This document shows, piece after piece, positions 45,553-55,165 of a stretch of DNA of 64,000 bases (position 1 is the first letter of the stretch; each line of letters begins with the position of its first letter). The stretch covers positions 205,840-269,839 of the forward strand of contig NZ_JACJTR010000009.1 in NCBI RefSeq assembly GCF_014698795.1, written 5' to 3'. The stretch comes from Nostoc sp. FACHB-892 (GTDB taxonomy: Bacteria > Cyanobacteriota > Cyanobacteriia > Cyanobacteriales > Nostocaceae). The notes beneath the pieces are model-generated. The model was not told the DNA's origin, searched no databases, and saw only the letters and a list, made by a program, of their open reading frames with translations. A program made the position numbers and the translations under genes.

Positions 45553-46725
45553 ATGCCTTATCGGAGAAAATTTTTAACAAGAGCAGGATATACCACCCTT
45601 TCTGCCTTATTGACTATGGGGTTTTTACAAAAGGATAAGCAAAAAGACGACAATCAAACAAATTATTCTGTAGCTAATTATACTAATATAAATACTCCCC
45701 TTCGGCAATTAGCTGCTGCCAAAGGAAAGCGTTATGGCGCAGCAATTGCTAGTGATATTTTGCTAAAACAGAAGGATTACGCTAATTTGATTGCTCGTGA
45801 ATGTTCGGTTGTGACACCGAATGGTGAATTAAAATGGAATGCTACTGAACCACAGCCAGGAAAATTTACCTTTGAATCAGCAGATGCGATCGCCGATTTC
45901 TGCCTAAAGAATAATATAGAATTACATGGGCATACCCTTTTCTGGCACATGGGAAGACCAGACTGGCTTCCTTACCCCCCTACGCTTCAAATGATCGAAC
46001 GCCATGTTAAAGGAGTCATGGAACATTATCGCAATAGCCGCGTTTTAAAGTCTTGGGATATTGCCAATGAAATTATTGCTGATAATGAAAATGAAACTAA
46101 CAACTCTACTTACGGTTTGCGTAAAGGGGTAAAACCAGAATTAATTCGAGACTTGTTTTTAATTGCAGCTTCAGTTGATAACAGCAAGAAATTTTACCTA
46201 AACGATTTTGGTATCGAAGGCGCTACATGGAAATCAGACCGTTTTTTAAAAATGGTTGAATACCTGAAGAATAGTGGTGTTAAAATTGACGGAGCAGGTA
46301 TCCAATCACATCTATGGTTTTCTACTGCCTATAGTTTTGACGAGAAAGGATTTAATTCTGTCTTAAAACGGCTTAACGATCTTGAAGTTAAACCAATAAT
46401 TACAGAATTAGATATTATTATTGATACCCCATTGCCCGATAGTATTAAAAAGCTAGACCAGATGGTAGCCGACAGTTACAAACGATATCTTGATCTGTGC
46501 TTTGCGGCTAAAGTTGATACTGTAATTACATGGGGGCTTACCGACCGCCATACCTGGATACGTCATCCCGATTGGATGCCAAAAACAACCTTTAGGGGCA
46601 ATCCTAATCTTTGGAAATTTCTGCGTCCGCTTCCTTTTGATGAAAACCTGCAACCTAAATCTGCCCGCAATGCTATTGCCCAAGCTTTTCAGCAAGCAAC
46701 TTATACTCCACCTAGACGTAAATAG
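45553..46725 (+). CDS. Glycoside hydrolase family 10 endo-1,4-beta-xylanase
   Basis: A 390-aa GH10 TIM-barrel enzyme. The N-terminal segment MPYRRKFLTRAGYTTLSALL has the twin-arginine RRKFL pattern and a hydrophobic stretch, so Tat export is likely. The catalytic acid/base is E173 (WDIANEII) and the nucleophile E285 (IITELDI); HGHTLFWHMGRPDWL (about 125-139) and WGLTDRHTW complete the active site. It would cleave beta-1,4-xylan-type chains outside the cytosol. The gene is alone, divergent from the tetR-dev unit, 187 bases away. Confidence 0.9.
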   Translation: MPYRRKFLTRAGYTTLSALLTMGFLQKDKQKDDNQTNYSVANYTNINTPLRQLAAAKGKRYGAAIASDILLKQKDYANLIARECSVVTPNGELKWNATEPQPGKFTFESADAIADFCLKNNIELHGHTLFWHMGRPDWLPYPPTLQMIERHVKGVMEHYRNSRVLKSWDIANEIIADNENETNNSTYGLRKGVKPELIRDLFLIAASVDNSKKFYLNDFGIEGATWKSDRFLKMVEYLKNSGVKIDGAGIQSHLWFSTAYSFDEKGFNSVLKRLNDLEVKPIITELDIIIDTPLPDSIKKLDQMVADSYKRYLDLCFAAKVDTVITWGLTDRHTWIRHPDWMPKTTFRGNPNLWKFLRPLPFDENLQPKSARNAIAQAFQQATYTPPRRK

Positions 46726-46874
46726 CGCTTTTAAGGCAATACGCTTGGGTTAAGCATTTCTTTCTTCTCTTTGCGTCCTTCTCTGACGAGACGCTGCGCG
46801 AATGCGTCCTTGGCGGTTCGTTAAAAAAATTGACTTTGGCAAAGAGTTTTAGGTTTAACTGAACTGTATTGTGG

Positions 46875-47197
46875 TTATACCAATTCTGTATGAAGATGCA
46901 TATAATCAGTCCCCCCTTGTGAAGGATAGGGCTGATTTATTCCATTTCAAACAAGATTTGTTAAGATGGTTAGCGAGAAAATTGTAAGTAAGCGTGACGA
47001 AGAGATGAACATTTAAGCACTGAACTATCAGTAGAATAGTTAGTTTCATCGGCACGCTGGTAACAAAATAACTAATTTTTAATCGCTAGAACCCTTGATT
47101 TTTAAAGCTCTTTCGCGAATGAAACAGCCCTGCTTGTGAAGGGGGGACGGCGTAGCCGGGGGGTAAATATATGCAGCTTCACAAAGAAACGGTATTA
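46875..47197. repeat. MITE-like element, about 323 bp, imperfect terminal inverted repeats
   Basis: The left end TTATACCAATTCTGTATGAA and beyond (to GATGCATATA) pairs with the right end, whose reverse complement reads TAATACCGTTTCTTTGTGAA then GCTGCATATA. Further in, CCCCCCTT (left) and AAGGGGGG (right) match. No transposase frame is inside. This pattern of about 40-bp imperfect inverted termini and no coding capacity fits a non-autonomous insertion element. Confidence 0.65.
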
Positions 47198-47200
47198 AAA

Positions 47201-47241
47201 CAGTAGCTCGCTCAATTCATCACGAATTGAGCGAGCTACTG
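47201..47241 (-). terminator. Terminator of the polysaccharide locus
   Basis: A perfect 18-bp stem: CAGTAGCTCGCTCAATTC (47201-47218) pairs with 47224-47241, with a five-base loop. On the minus strand it begins 37 bases past the wecG stop and is followed by TTTTAAT, so it should end the polysaccharide transcript. On the plus strand no T-run follows. Confidence 0.75.
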
Positions 47242-47277
47242 GTAAAGCTTGGCGAGACTCAATCACGCTAGAAATTT

Positions 47278-48087
47278 CTAAAATTTTGTACTGATAAATC
47301 GCACGATTCTATTCTTTTTTTGTTGACTTGGCATACTCCAAATTTCTCGTAAAAATAATGTGCCTACAAACCAAGGCTCAAGTAAGTAACGTCTCCAAAG
47401 TCTTTTAGGCTCAGACAACAAGCGATACAACCATTCCAAGCCAACCTTTCCCATCCAGCGAGGAGGAGTGGGTATTGCTCCTGCTACATAGTCAATACAG
47501 GCTCCACTGGTCAAAATAGTATTGGTATTAATACGTTCAAGATTTTCGTAAATCCAACGCTCTTGACGTGGCATACCCATCCCCACCATCAATACATGAG
47601 GTTTGTAAGCATTAATTGCAGCCAGAGTAGCAAGATTTTCTTGACTATCTTTATTCATGTCAATATAGCCATGAGCGCAAGCAATCTGTAACCCAGGAAA
47701 TCTCTGGCACAAAATACTTGCTCCTTTTTCAGCTACTCCTGGCTTTGAACCTAAATAAAATACACGCCAACCTTTATCAGCTGCTTCCGCCATCAAAGGC
47801 CATACCCAGTCAGCATAGGTTACTCTTTGTTCTCGTTTCATGGGAAAACCTAATAGCTTTCCAATAAACAATATAGGCATACCATCAATATGGGTATACT
47901 CTGCTTTGGCATAAAAAGCTTGCATTCTTGGATCATTATGGAAGAGATAAAGACTATGCATATTGTGATTAGCAATAATCCATTTTTCCTTCTTCTCAAT
48001 AGATTCTTCAATCAATAAATTTAACTCTGGGATAGAGAGTGCATCTACTTTAACCCCAAGAAGTTGATAAGAAAATCTATTTTTCAT
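47278..48087 (-). CDS. WecG/TagA/CpsF-family glycosyltransferase (GT26)
   Basis: A 269-aa enzyme of the GT26 family, which adds a sugar such as N-acetylmannosamine(uronate) or glucose to a lipid-linked precursor. Family signatures: the N-terminal GVKVDALSIPELNLLIEES, NHNMHSLYLF, HIDGMPILFIGKL, GWRVFYLGSKPGVAEKGA, and VGMGMPRQERWIYEN near 167-182. It is the last gene of the polysaccharide locus and is followed by a strong terminator. The sugar it transfers is unknown. Confidence 0.9.
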   Translation of the reverse strand: MKNRFSYQLLGVKVDALSIPELNLLIEESIEKKEKWIIANHNMHSLYLFHNDPRMQAFYAKAEYTHIDGMPILFIGKLLGFPMKREQRVTYADWVWPLMAEAADKGWRVFYLGSKPGVAEKGASILCQRFPGLQIACAHGYIDMNKDSQENLATLAAINAYKPHVLMVGMGMPRQERWIYENLERINTNTILTSGACIDYVAGAIPTPPRWMGKVGLEWLYRLLSEPKRLWRRYLLEPWFVGTLFLREIWSMPSQQKKNRIVRFISTKF

Positions 48088-48275
48088 GATTTAACTTTAT
48101 TTTGAAAGTATGAGAGGTTAGCTCACAGCTACGTGAGTATTAAAAACTAGTTTTTAGCAATATCTAAATACTGCTATTCTTAGTTAAATATGTTTGGTAA
48201 ATAGATAATGTTGCATCTTGCAATAAAGGTTCCAACTCATAAAAAGTGCAAGTTATACGCACAACAGTTTATTCT

Positions 48276-49427
48276 CTAAGAATGACTGACTTTAATAAGA
48301 ATTTCCGCGATATTTTGCGCTCTCGCATTCCAAGAATATTTTTCTGTAATTAGGGTATATGCTGTATCTACAAGTGATTGGTATTTATCAATATTTGAAG
48401 CTGCATCCAGTAATGTGCTAGCGACTTCCTCAGTGGAGTATCCTGTTACTAAAAGATGTTCTAAATGGCGAAATTCTTCTAAACCTCGTAAACCTTCTGG
48501 TGTTGATACTACTAGCTTTTTACTAGCAAAATAATCTAATGCTTTATTGCGAGCGCCACCTGCTACTGCTTGTTTAGAGAATGGCAGCAAAGCAATATCT
48601 GCATATTTAAGATGAGTAAGAAAAGTTTCTCTTTTAGGTAAAAATCCTAAAAAAGAAATGTTAGAAGGTATCGGTGCTAAAATATCATTACTATCTCTGC
48701 CAATAACCACAAAATGTATTTTTTGCTGATGTTTTTCAAGATATTTAGCAATCTCAATAGTCATTAATACAGACATATCATTGCTTGGAAACTGAAATGT
48801 TTTAGGAGCAATAAGAACCACTATTTTTGCAGGTCTGAATGCTTGATAGGGATCTTTTTCCAAAAACGATCCAGTATTTAACAAATCTTCAGTTACACCA
48901 TTGCCGATACTATAAATCTGCTGTGGAGTTTTACCATACCACTGGGAAATTAATTTAGGGATTGAGTCACCTGCGGCAATAATTGGGCTACCAGAGAATA
49001 TCAAAATTCCCTGAGCAATATATGTTTTAATACATTGTACAAACTCCTTGAAAGGATTAGCAACTGAAAACAAACGCATCCAGTATTCATATGCTGAAAA
49101 TGTATGAAAATCTAATACAAGAGATGGCTTCTTACATTTTATAAGCTTCAGTGAAATTAAAGCAGCTAATCCGGGTAATGTTTCTTGAGCATAAATGATA
49201 TCTGGACAAAAATCCTCAATGCACTTTTTTATAGTTTGAATATATGACTTTAGACTTCTTGATCCAATTGAAATAAAAGGTGCATATTTAATAGATGAAC
49301 AATCTAACCCTAGTTGAAACACATCAAAATGTTCAGTTAGATATTGTCCAAGATAAAAAGGTCTAGTAAAAGCACCAAATGGTTGACTAGAATCTAGTGT
49401 TGAGACAATTAGTAAGCGTTTACCCAT
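48276..49427 (-). CDS. GT4-like glycosyltransferase
   Basis: A 383-aa GT-B fold protein. The N-terminal domain begins GKRLLIVSTLDSSQPFGAFT; the C-terminal domain has the nucleotide-sugar-binding pattern HFVVIGRDSNDILAPIP, then ADIALLPFSKQAVAGGARNK and ALDYFASKKLVVSTPEGLRG. The usual E-x7-E motif is modified, so activity is plausible but specificity is unknown. It lies within the minus-strand polysaccharide locus, 188 bases upstream of wecG. Confidence 0.82.
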   Translation of the reverse strand: MGKRLLIVSTLDSSQPFGAFTRPFYLGQYLTEHFDVFQLGLDCSSIKYAPFISIGSRSLKSYIQTIKKCIEDFCPDIIYAQETLPGLAALISLKLIKCKKPSLVLDFHTFSAYEYWMRLFSVANPFKEFVQCIKTYIAQGILIFSGSPIIAAGDSIPKLISQWYGKTPQQIYSIGNGVTEDLLNTGSFLEKDPYQAFRPAKIVVLIAPKTFQFPSNDMSVLMTIEIAKYLEKHQQKIHFVVIGRDSNDILAPIPSNISFLGFLPKRETFLTHLKYADIALLPFSKQAVAGGARNKALDYFASKKLVVSTPEGLRGLEEFRHLEHLLVTGYSTEEVASTLLDAASNIDKYQSLVDTAYTLITEKYSWNARAQNIAEILIKVSHS

Positions 49428-49554
49428 AATAGCGATCGCTGATTATTTTAAAATTTAATAAATTCATGTTTGAGGTCGACATTCATTAATTTATTCAGAT
49501 GGTAAAGAATTATGAAAATACTCTTAGAAAATAACTTTAGTCAAAGGGTCAAAA

Positions 49555-50442
49555 CTATGAGTTAGTTGGGTTAATATCCTCAGAGAAAGTGGGAGAAACT
49601 GCTAAGTTTTTGTAACCAATAATTGCTCTGATATAGGGTAAAAACCAGTAAAGTATCCAGAATGGTCCAGAGTGCCTGCTACAAAATACAGTCCAGGATT
49701 TCAAAGGAAAAGCTTTAATTTGTAACACTTTATTCAAGCGTTCTAGTATAGTTAAATTGGTATCTACCCAACTATTTCGGATAGAATTTTTAGTACAAGT
49801 ACCAACATATCCAGGAGCTACCCAGATTTGACAACCCAATTTACGCGCTCTGAGGGCATAATCTAAATCTCCTAAAGTGTGAACAAAAGCGGTATCAATA
49901 TTGCCAACTTTTGCGACAACAGTTTTAGGGATTAGCACACAGTTACCATACATAGCATCGCATTGTTGGATGACTGAACTTGGTTTTAAAAATTCAAACT
50001 TGTTAGAATACCACTTTTTAGATTTTAATGCTCCTCCATAGGTTGCTCTTCCTGTTATTGGATCTTTAGTTGAACCAACTACAATTGAATCTGGATACCC
50101 TTGTTCAACTAAATTGTGATAAATCTGTAATAAGTTGCTGATAGCATTGGCTTCTAAAAACGTGTCATCATTCAACCACAGATAATAATCATATTGATTT
50201 CTTATCGCCTCACTAAAGGCAAGATGCATCCCTCCTACCCAGAATAAGTTGCCATTACCCTGAAGAATGTGTACCTGTGGATATTCTGCTTTGATAGCCT
50301 GTGCAGTTCCATCAGAGCTACCATCATCAGTTAAATAAACATCACAATGATTTGTTTGCTCATATAAAGTATGTAGGCAGGCAAGAGTTGTATTACGCCT
50401 GTTATGACAAGTCATCACTACAGCTAAATTGGCTTTTCTCAT
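49555..50442 (-). CDS. Glycosyltransferase family 2
   Basis: A 295-aa GT-A enzyme. The N-terminal VVMTCHNRRNTTLACL and LTDDGSSDGT bind the nucleotide; WLNDDTFLEANA gives the DxD-like metal site (about 93-95). The C-terminal part resembles rhamnosyl or galactofuranosyl GT2 proteins (GYVGTCTKNSIRNSW). Part of the exopolysaccharide locus; donor sugar unknown. Confidence 0.88.
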   Translation of the reverse strand: MRKANLAVVMTCHNRRNTTLACLHTLYEQTNHCDVYLTDDGSSDGTAQAIKAEYPQVHILQGNGNLFWVGGMHLAFSEAIRNQYDYYLWLNDDTFLEANAISNLLQIYHNLVEQGYPDSIVVGSTKDPITGRATYGGALKSKKWYSNKFEFLKPSSVIQQCDAMYGNCVLIPKTVVAKVGNIDTAFVHTLGDLDYALRARKLGCQIWVAPGYVGTCTKNSIRNSWVDTNLTILERLNKVLQIKAFPLKSWTVFCSRHSGPFWILYWFLPYIRAIIGYKNLAVSPTFSEDINPTNS

Positions 50443-50566
50443 CTCATTTCCCTTATCTAGTTTCTATGAAAATATTCAATGTAAATAAGAAGTCTATGCC
50501 TCACTTTTACATAATTAACATCATCTTCAGAGACAAACACCTTAATTTTTCTTTTTTCGATTATAT

Positions 50567-51583
50567 TTAAAGTTTAGCCATCCTTTCTATCCAGCCACTC
50601 AAATTAATATCTAAATTCAAGTTTTTTAATTTTTGTTCCATTCTTCTGACTACCAACATATATCGATGCAATACTGATACACGAGGCATATTGAGTCTGA
50701 CAACGTCTTGACACAGCCATCGATATTTATCTGAATTGTTATTAAGTTTCTTCAATTTTTTGATTTGTGCATTCCAATCGTTATAAAAGAATAAGTTGAA
50801 ATAATGGATAGATACAATATCATCCCAATGTTTAATTTGTAGTTCTTTTGATAATCGGTTATGTAAAGGTAATGGATAGCTATAATTAGGAGGGAGATGT
50901 TCGACCTTTTCTTCCAAGGCGCATAAAGTTACAGACAAAACAGACTGTTCAACAAAATAAATACCCTGAGGAGGAGTAATATCCATCCGCATTACTTTTT
51001 CAAAATTCTCTTTCCAAGCTGTAAATATACCTGCACTTCTTCTCACAGCAATCAAACCAGAATTCCAGTAGGCTCTGATTCTTTTATTACCAATTGGTGT
51101 CTCAACAAATACCTCACGCTTGACCCCCAGCACTTCATATAGCTTTTGCCAGTACCATTCTTGAGGATCTTGTAGACCTGTAGAACCGATTCCTTGACCA
51201 TACTCAGGACGCATCCTTACGTTACAATTTAATGGTAATAAAAATTCTTTTGGTTCCGAAAAAAAGCATTTGTCGCTGTCTAAAAAAACTAATATTTCTG
51301 CATCAATGTTTTGTTCTGCATAGGCGCAAACCAGGGGCTTATTAGCTAGATAATATGCATGAAATTCTCGATTTATAGGAAGCTGCTGATGAATCACCTG
51401 CAATGCTTCAAACGCTTGTTGAGTTTGCTTTGATATCGGTTCACCTACTCTAGGATGAAAACTATATATGGGTGTATTTTTCAATTCGCCGCAGAACTTA
51501 CGAATACTTTCTGCAAGCATCAAGGATTGACCTTCTAAACGACCAGGTTCTGTACAAATTATAAAAGCTATAGGTAATGACAT
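50567..51583 (-). CDS. Putative GT-A glycosyltransferase, unassigned family
   Basis: A 338-aa soluble protein. The N-terminal PIAFIICTEPGRLEGQSLML starts a Rossmann-like core, and EILVFLDSDKCFFSEP (about 94-109) gives the DxD typical of GT-A enzymes such as GT8 or nucleotide-diphospho-sugar transferases. A YWNSGLIAVRR segment resembles the acceptor-site pattern of GT8. I cannot name the family. Its position between two transferases in the polysaccharide locus supports a sugar-transfer role. Confidence 0.7.
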   Translation of the reverse strand: MSLPIAFIICTEPGRLEGQSLMLAESIRKFCGELKNTPIYSFHPRVGEPISKQTQQAFEALQVIHQQLPINREFHAYYLANKPLVCAYAEQNIDAEILVFLDSDKCFFSEPKEFLLPLNCNVRMRPEYGQGIGSTGLQDPQEWYWQKLYEVLGVKREVFVETPIGNKRIRAYWNSGLIAVRRSAGIFTAWKENFEKVMRMDITPPQGIYFVEQSVLSVTLCALEEKVEHLPPNYSYPLPLHNRLSKELQIKHWDDIVSIHYFNLFFYNDWNAQIKKLKKLNNNSDKYRWLCQDVVRLNMPRVSVLHRYMLVVRRMEQKLKNLNLDINLSGWIERMAKL

Positions 51584-51607
51584 ATCATGAAGTATTGATT
51601 TACTAAG

Positions 51608-52879
51608 TTAATTTCTAAATGAAGATTTCTTTGCCATCATCAATATTTCTTGAAACAAAGCTGAATAACGACGTGCTTGGAGTTCTAGAGTGAATTCTTG
51701 TTCTGCTTTCTCACGAGCATAGAATGACAACTTTTGCAGCCTCTGTTCGTTTTCAAGTACCCAAGTAATTCCTTTGGCAAAATCCTCAACTTCATAAGGT
51801 TTAGCCAAATAGCCATTTTGCTGATGATTAACAATATCTTTTAAGCCAGTAGAATTAAATGCTACAACCGGAGTACCACAAGCGAGTGATTCAGAAGCTG
51901 TTTGTCCAAAAGATTCTTGAAGAGACGGTACAAGCATCACATCAGCGGCTGAATAAACAGTTGCTAAAGATATATCATCGTGTAAATGTCCCAAGTAGTG
52001 TGTTTTAAAACCCAATTCAGGTGAGTTTTCGGGTTTAGATGCACCAAAAATAACGATTTCTAACTTATCTTTCCAGCCAGATTTACTTAATTCTTGAAGT
52101 GCTGGTTGCAGATAATGAAAACCTTTTCTAGAGTCATTGGTTGCATCCAGCGCTCCAAATAAAATAAGTTGTTTATCAAAAGGTAGATTCAATAATTCTC
52201 GCGCTAAACCTTGATGAACAGGTTTATACTTCTGAGTATCCAGCCCATTGGGAATTACTTCAATTCGCAAATGCTTAAACAGAGAACTAGACTTGGCGCA
52301 TTCGGCTAACCAAGAACCTGGCGAAACAATTGTCAAATTTAAATTTTTTAAAGCTTTAGCTTTACGTTGCCATACCCAATGGGATAAATCCCTATCTTTT
52401 TTACTGTTCAGTTGAGGGCAGGCTCCACAGGATATTTGGTAGCGATCGCAATCCCCAGCATAACTGCATCCTCCAGTAAATGCCCACATATCATGAATTG
52501 TCCAAACCAAAGGGCGCTTTAGTTTAGCAAGAGTTTCTATTTGCATAAAAGCTGCACTAATCCAATGCAGATTGATTATGTCTGGATTAATTTTATCAAC
52601 TTGAGAAATAACTCCATCTGGTAAGTATTGAATAAAAAATGGAGTATTTTGTTTTTGAGAATAAAACTTTAAAGGTAAGGTTTCAAATGTCAACTTTGCC
52701 TTAGCGATGCCTTGAAATAATCTGATCTTAGGTGCAATTACTGTTTTGTCATCAGTAGATTTTTCTTGCACCAGCATTTGTGATTGTAAGTCAATATTTT
52801 GTAAGCCCTTGTGTAAGCGATATGCAGCACGAGCCGCACCACCAGCTACATCTTGGGTGCTAAGGAGCAAGACGTTCAT
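51608..52879 (-). CDS. GT4 glycosyltransferase
   Basis: A 423-aa GT-B enzyme. The N-terminal MNVLLLSTQDVAGGAARAAY is the usual donor-domain start. TGGCSYAGDCDRYQISCGAC is a cysteine-rich insertion found in a subset of GT4 proteins, possibly metal-binding. The C-terminal domain has SLQESFGQTASESLACGTPV with the E-x7-E motif. It lies in the middle of the polysaccharide locus, 24 bases upstream of the next gene, so co-transcription is likely. Confidence 0.9.
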   Translation of the reverse strand: MNVLLLSTQDVAGGAARAAYRLHKGLQNIDLQSQMLVQEKSTDDKTVIAPKIRLFQGIAKAKLTFETLPLKFYSQKQNTPFFIQYLPDGVISQVDKINPDIINLHWISAAFMQIETLAKLKRPLVWTIHDMWAFTGGCSYAGDCDRYQISCGACPQLNSKKDRDLSHWVWQRKAKALKNLNLTIVSPGSWLAECAKSSSLFKHLRIEVIPNGLDTQKYKPVHQGLARELLNLPFDKQLILFGALDATNDSRKGFHYLQPALQELSKSGWKDKLEIVIFGASKPENSPELGFKTHYLGHLHDDISLATVYSAADVMLVPSLQESFGQTASESLACGTPVVAFNSTGLKDIVNHQQNGYLAKPYEVEDFAKGITWVLENEQRLQKLSFYAREKAEQEFTLELQARRYSALFQEILMMAKKSSFRN

Positions 52880-52936
52880 ATTACTACTATCTAACTTGAA
52901 AAAATCTACTTGATAATACTATTTCTCTATTGCAGA

Positions 52937-53012
52937 TATAGCATTTCTCGGTTGGATGAGGTACACGTATGAGAATAATAAACTTCTCAATTAGGGGTTT
53001 GAGTGTACCTCA
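52937..53012. repeat. Copy of the TATAGC...GAGGTACAC repeat family
   Basis: TATAGCATTTCTCG starts at 52937. TGAGGTACAC (52957-52966) and its reverse complement GTGTACCTCA (53003-53012) are inverted. The same words occur in the element at 21189-21295. This copy lies in the gap between the methyltransferase and GT4 genes, inside the polysaccharide transcript. Confidence 0.65.
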
Positions 53013-53037
53013 CGCGAGTAGTAACTACTAATCAGTA

Positions 53038-53865
53038 TTATTTGTTTGGCTTGATGCCCTCACAATATAACGAGCCTGGTAGATATACTGTTCCATTAGC
53101 ATTAATATCTAAGACTTCATTACTAAAGTTTGGAATATCGCTTGTATGGGCATCTAAGAATTTAATATCCGAAAAACCAACTCTTTCAAAAAGAGTTTTC
53201 ATACTATAGCTATCATACATCCACTTATGTTTCTCACCAAGGGAAGTTTCATCTAACATAGACTTACGAACATACCGTGGTATTAACCTCTTAACCATAT
53301 CGATGTAGAGGTACTTAAATTTGTTTCTGAGTTTATTTTGATTGATAGTAAATACCTTTTGCAACAAAGAATTAGTATTATTAGTTGCTATCTCTTCTTT
53401 GATATTCACACCTGTTCTTGATTCTACATAGTTAATGGATACTTCATCATTGCTTTCAAGTATTTGTCGCCAATAAGTTTTCATCAATCCACCATGTTCT
53501 GTTCTAACCAATTGGTCGATTAACTCAATAATAATCCATTCATATTCCTTCCTTGCTTCTTGATTTTCAATACTGTCGATAATTCTTAAATATTCACGAC
53601 ATGTTCTTTCTAAATCAGGAACAACGATGCGTAAAATACCATGAGGTTTTAAAACTCTATAGCATTCTTTCACTAGCATTTCTCCCGTGTCTTTAGAAAA
53701 ATGCTCTAAAACATGACTGCTATAAATTACATCGAAATAATCTTTAGGGTATGGAAGCGGTTGCAGTAAGTTATGGGCAATTACTTCCGGATGCTCAGAA
53801 TTAAAATCTATATTTATCCATCCCGACGAAAATCTGTGTCCACATCCAAAATTTAACTTTTTCAT
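53038..53865 (-). CDS. SAM-dependent methyltransferase (type 11-like)
   Basis: A 275-aa class I methyltransferase. Motif I is LNFGCGHRFSSGWINID (about 4-20), then FDVIYSSHVLEHF (motif II region, about 44-56) and ECYRVLKPHGILRIVVPD. Embedded in the polysaccharide locus, it most likely methylates a sugar or chain end, which in some systems caps chain growth. The C-terminal extension (about 115-275) is less conserved. Acceptor unknown. Confidence 0.85.
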   Translation of the reverse strand: MKKLNFGCGHRFSSGWINIDFNSEHPEVIAHNLLQPLPYPKDYFDVIYSSHVLEHFSKDTGEMLVKECYRVLKPHGILRIVVPDLERTCREYLRIIDSIENQEARKEYEWIIIELIDQLVRTEHGGLMKTYWRQILESNDEVSINYVESRTGVNIKEEIATNNTNSLLQKVFTINQNKLRNKFKYLYIDMVKRLIPRYVRKSMLDETSLGEKHKWMYDSYSMKTLFERVGFSDIKFLDAHTSDIPNFSNEVLDINANGTVYLPGSLYCEGIKPNK

Positions 53866-53907
53866 GATTTTTCTCCTTTCAACTATGTAAGTACGTAAAC
53901 CATTGAT

Positions 53908-55128
53908 CTATTTATATATTGGTGTTCTCTGTAAACTAAGAGTTAGAGATAAAGAGGTTGTAAGATACATCAACCAATTCCAACTGGGAGTTAATAACCT
54001 TGCTTCTGAGAAATTCACTATGACGATAATAATTAGCATCTGCATTGGCCAATAATCTTCTGGTTTTTCTGCCACTGAAACGATTCGAGTTAGTGCCATT
54101 ACAAAGAACCGGATGAATCCTACTGCAAAAGTCAGGAAACCTAAAAAGCCTAATTCTAATAAGAGTTGTAAAAAGCCATTGTGAGCATTACTCGCCCAAT
54201 CATAAGTAGCTCTCAGATTAGATGCAGCATTACTAGTCCAAAATCCAGAATATCCATAACCTAGCCAAGGTCTTTCCCAAACCTTAGCTATCACTAATTC
54301 CCAGAGATCAGAGCGCCCATTCAAAGTAAGGTCTTTCCCAGAAGTGCCCACTACAGTTTCAGCATTATTGATCAGTAATATTGAAAGAATAATGAGTAAC
54401 ATTAAAGCGAAAGTAATCATCACAACTTGTAATTTATAATTAGTTTTTTTAAAGGATTGGTAGAAAGGTAAAAGTAATATCATTGTCAATAGAATAGCTA
54501 AAGATGTTGTTGAACGTGTGAGGATAATTAGACAGATAGATAATCCACATAGCGCCCACATCAACCAACGATATCTATAGCTACTAAGGGCAAGATGTAA
54601 AAAAACTCCTGCACTCCAAGTCATCATGTAACCTAATTCATTTTTATGACCATAAATGCCGCTCCACATATTTAATAATTCAGGTGATATGTGAATATAA
54701 CCTGGTATGAATGCAGAGAACATCATAGATAATAATGCAGCTACACCAAGCGCCCAAGTTATTAGCCTCATTTGTTCCCTAAGGGGATAACGCATTGCTA
54801 AATAAATAGCAAGAAAATATATTCGGATTAGACCTTTTATATCTTTTAAAGTAGAACTTAGGTCTTCTGACCATAATATAGAAAATATAATTATTGCTAA
54901 TAAAATAAACTGGAATGGACTTTTTGTAATTACATAAATAAAACCTTTCCAGTATAAAATCACGAAATAAAATAAAATTGAATATGAAACTATATTGAAA
55001 AAAGTATCTACTTTATCACCTCCAAGGGTAGACATAGAAACTTCTTGTGCAGGATGTATGGTTAACGCACCTACAGCGATAAGTAAGAGTAAAATGGTTA
55101 AGATTTTTTCTGTTAATTTTACCTTCAT
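53908..55128 (-). CDS. Wzy-type O-antigen polymerase/ligase
   Basis: A 406-aa membrane protein with about ten to eleven helices and one larger periplasmic loop. It has the O-antigen ligase/polymerase signature: RPWLGYGYSGFWT, then ASNAHNGFLQLLLELGFLGF in the loop (about 290-335). In a Wzx/Wzy system it joins repeat units on undecaprenyl carrier at the periplasmic face. Its position between two transferases, next to Wzx one gene away, supports polymerase rather than lipid A ligase. Confidence 0.85.
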   Translation of the reverse strand: MKVKLTEKILTILLLLIAVGALTIHPAQEVSMSTLGGDKVDTFFNIVSYSILFYFVILYWKGFIYVITKSPFQFILLAIIIFSILWSEDLSSTLKDIKGLIRIYFLAIYLAMRYPLREQMRLITWALGVAALLSMMFSAFIPGYIHISPELLNMWSGIYGHKNELGYMMTWSAGVFLHLALSSYRYRWLMWALCGLSICLIILTRSTTSLAILLTMILLLPFYQSFKKTNYKLQVVMITFALMLLIILSILLINNAETVVGTSGKDLTLNGRSDLWELVIAKVWERPWLGYGYSGFWTSNAASNLRATYDWASNAHNGFLQLLLELGFLGFLTFAVGFIRFFVMALTRIVSVAEKPEDYWPMQMLIIIVIVNFSEARLLTPSWNWLMYLTTSLSLTLSLQRTPIYK

Positions 55129-55165
55129 TGCTGAAATTTAATTTATTAATTAACTAAATATAACA

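Larger units (their letters stand above)
46726..47277. other. Intergenic region with a MITE-like element and a terminator
   Basis: No gene. The sequence begins with the common Nostoc word TTTGCGTCCTT, then carries the element at 46875-47197 and the hairpin at 47201-47241, both annotated separately. It separates the end of the xylanase gene from the end of the polysaccharide locus. Confidence 0.65.
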
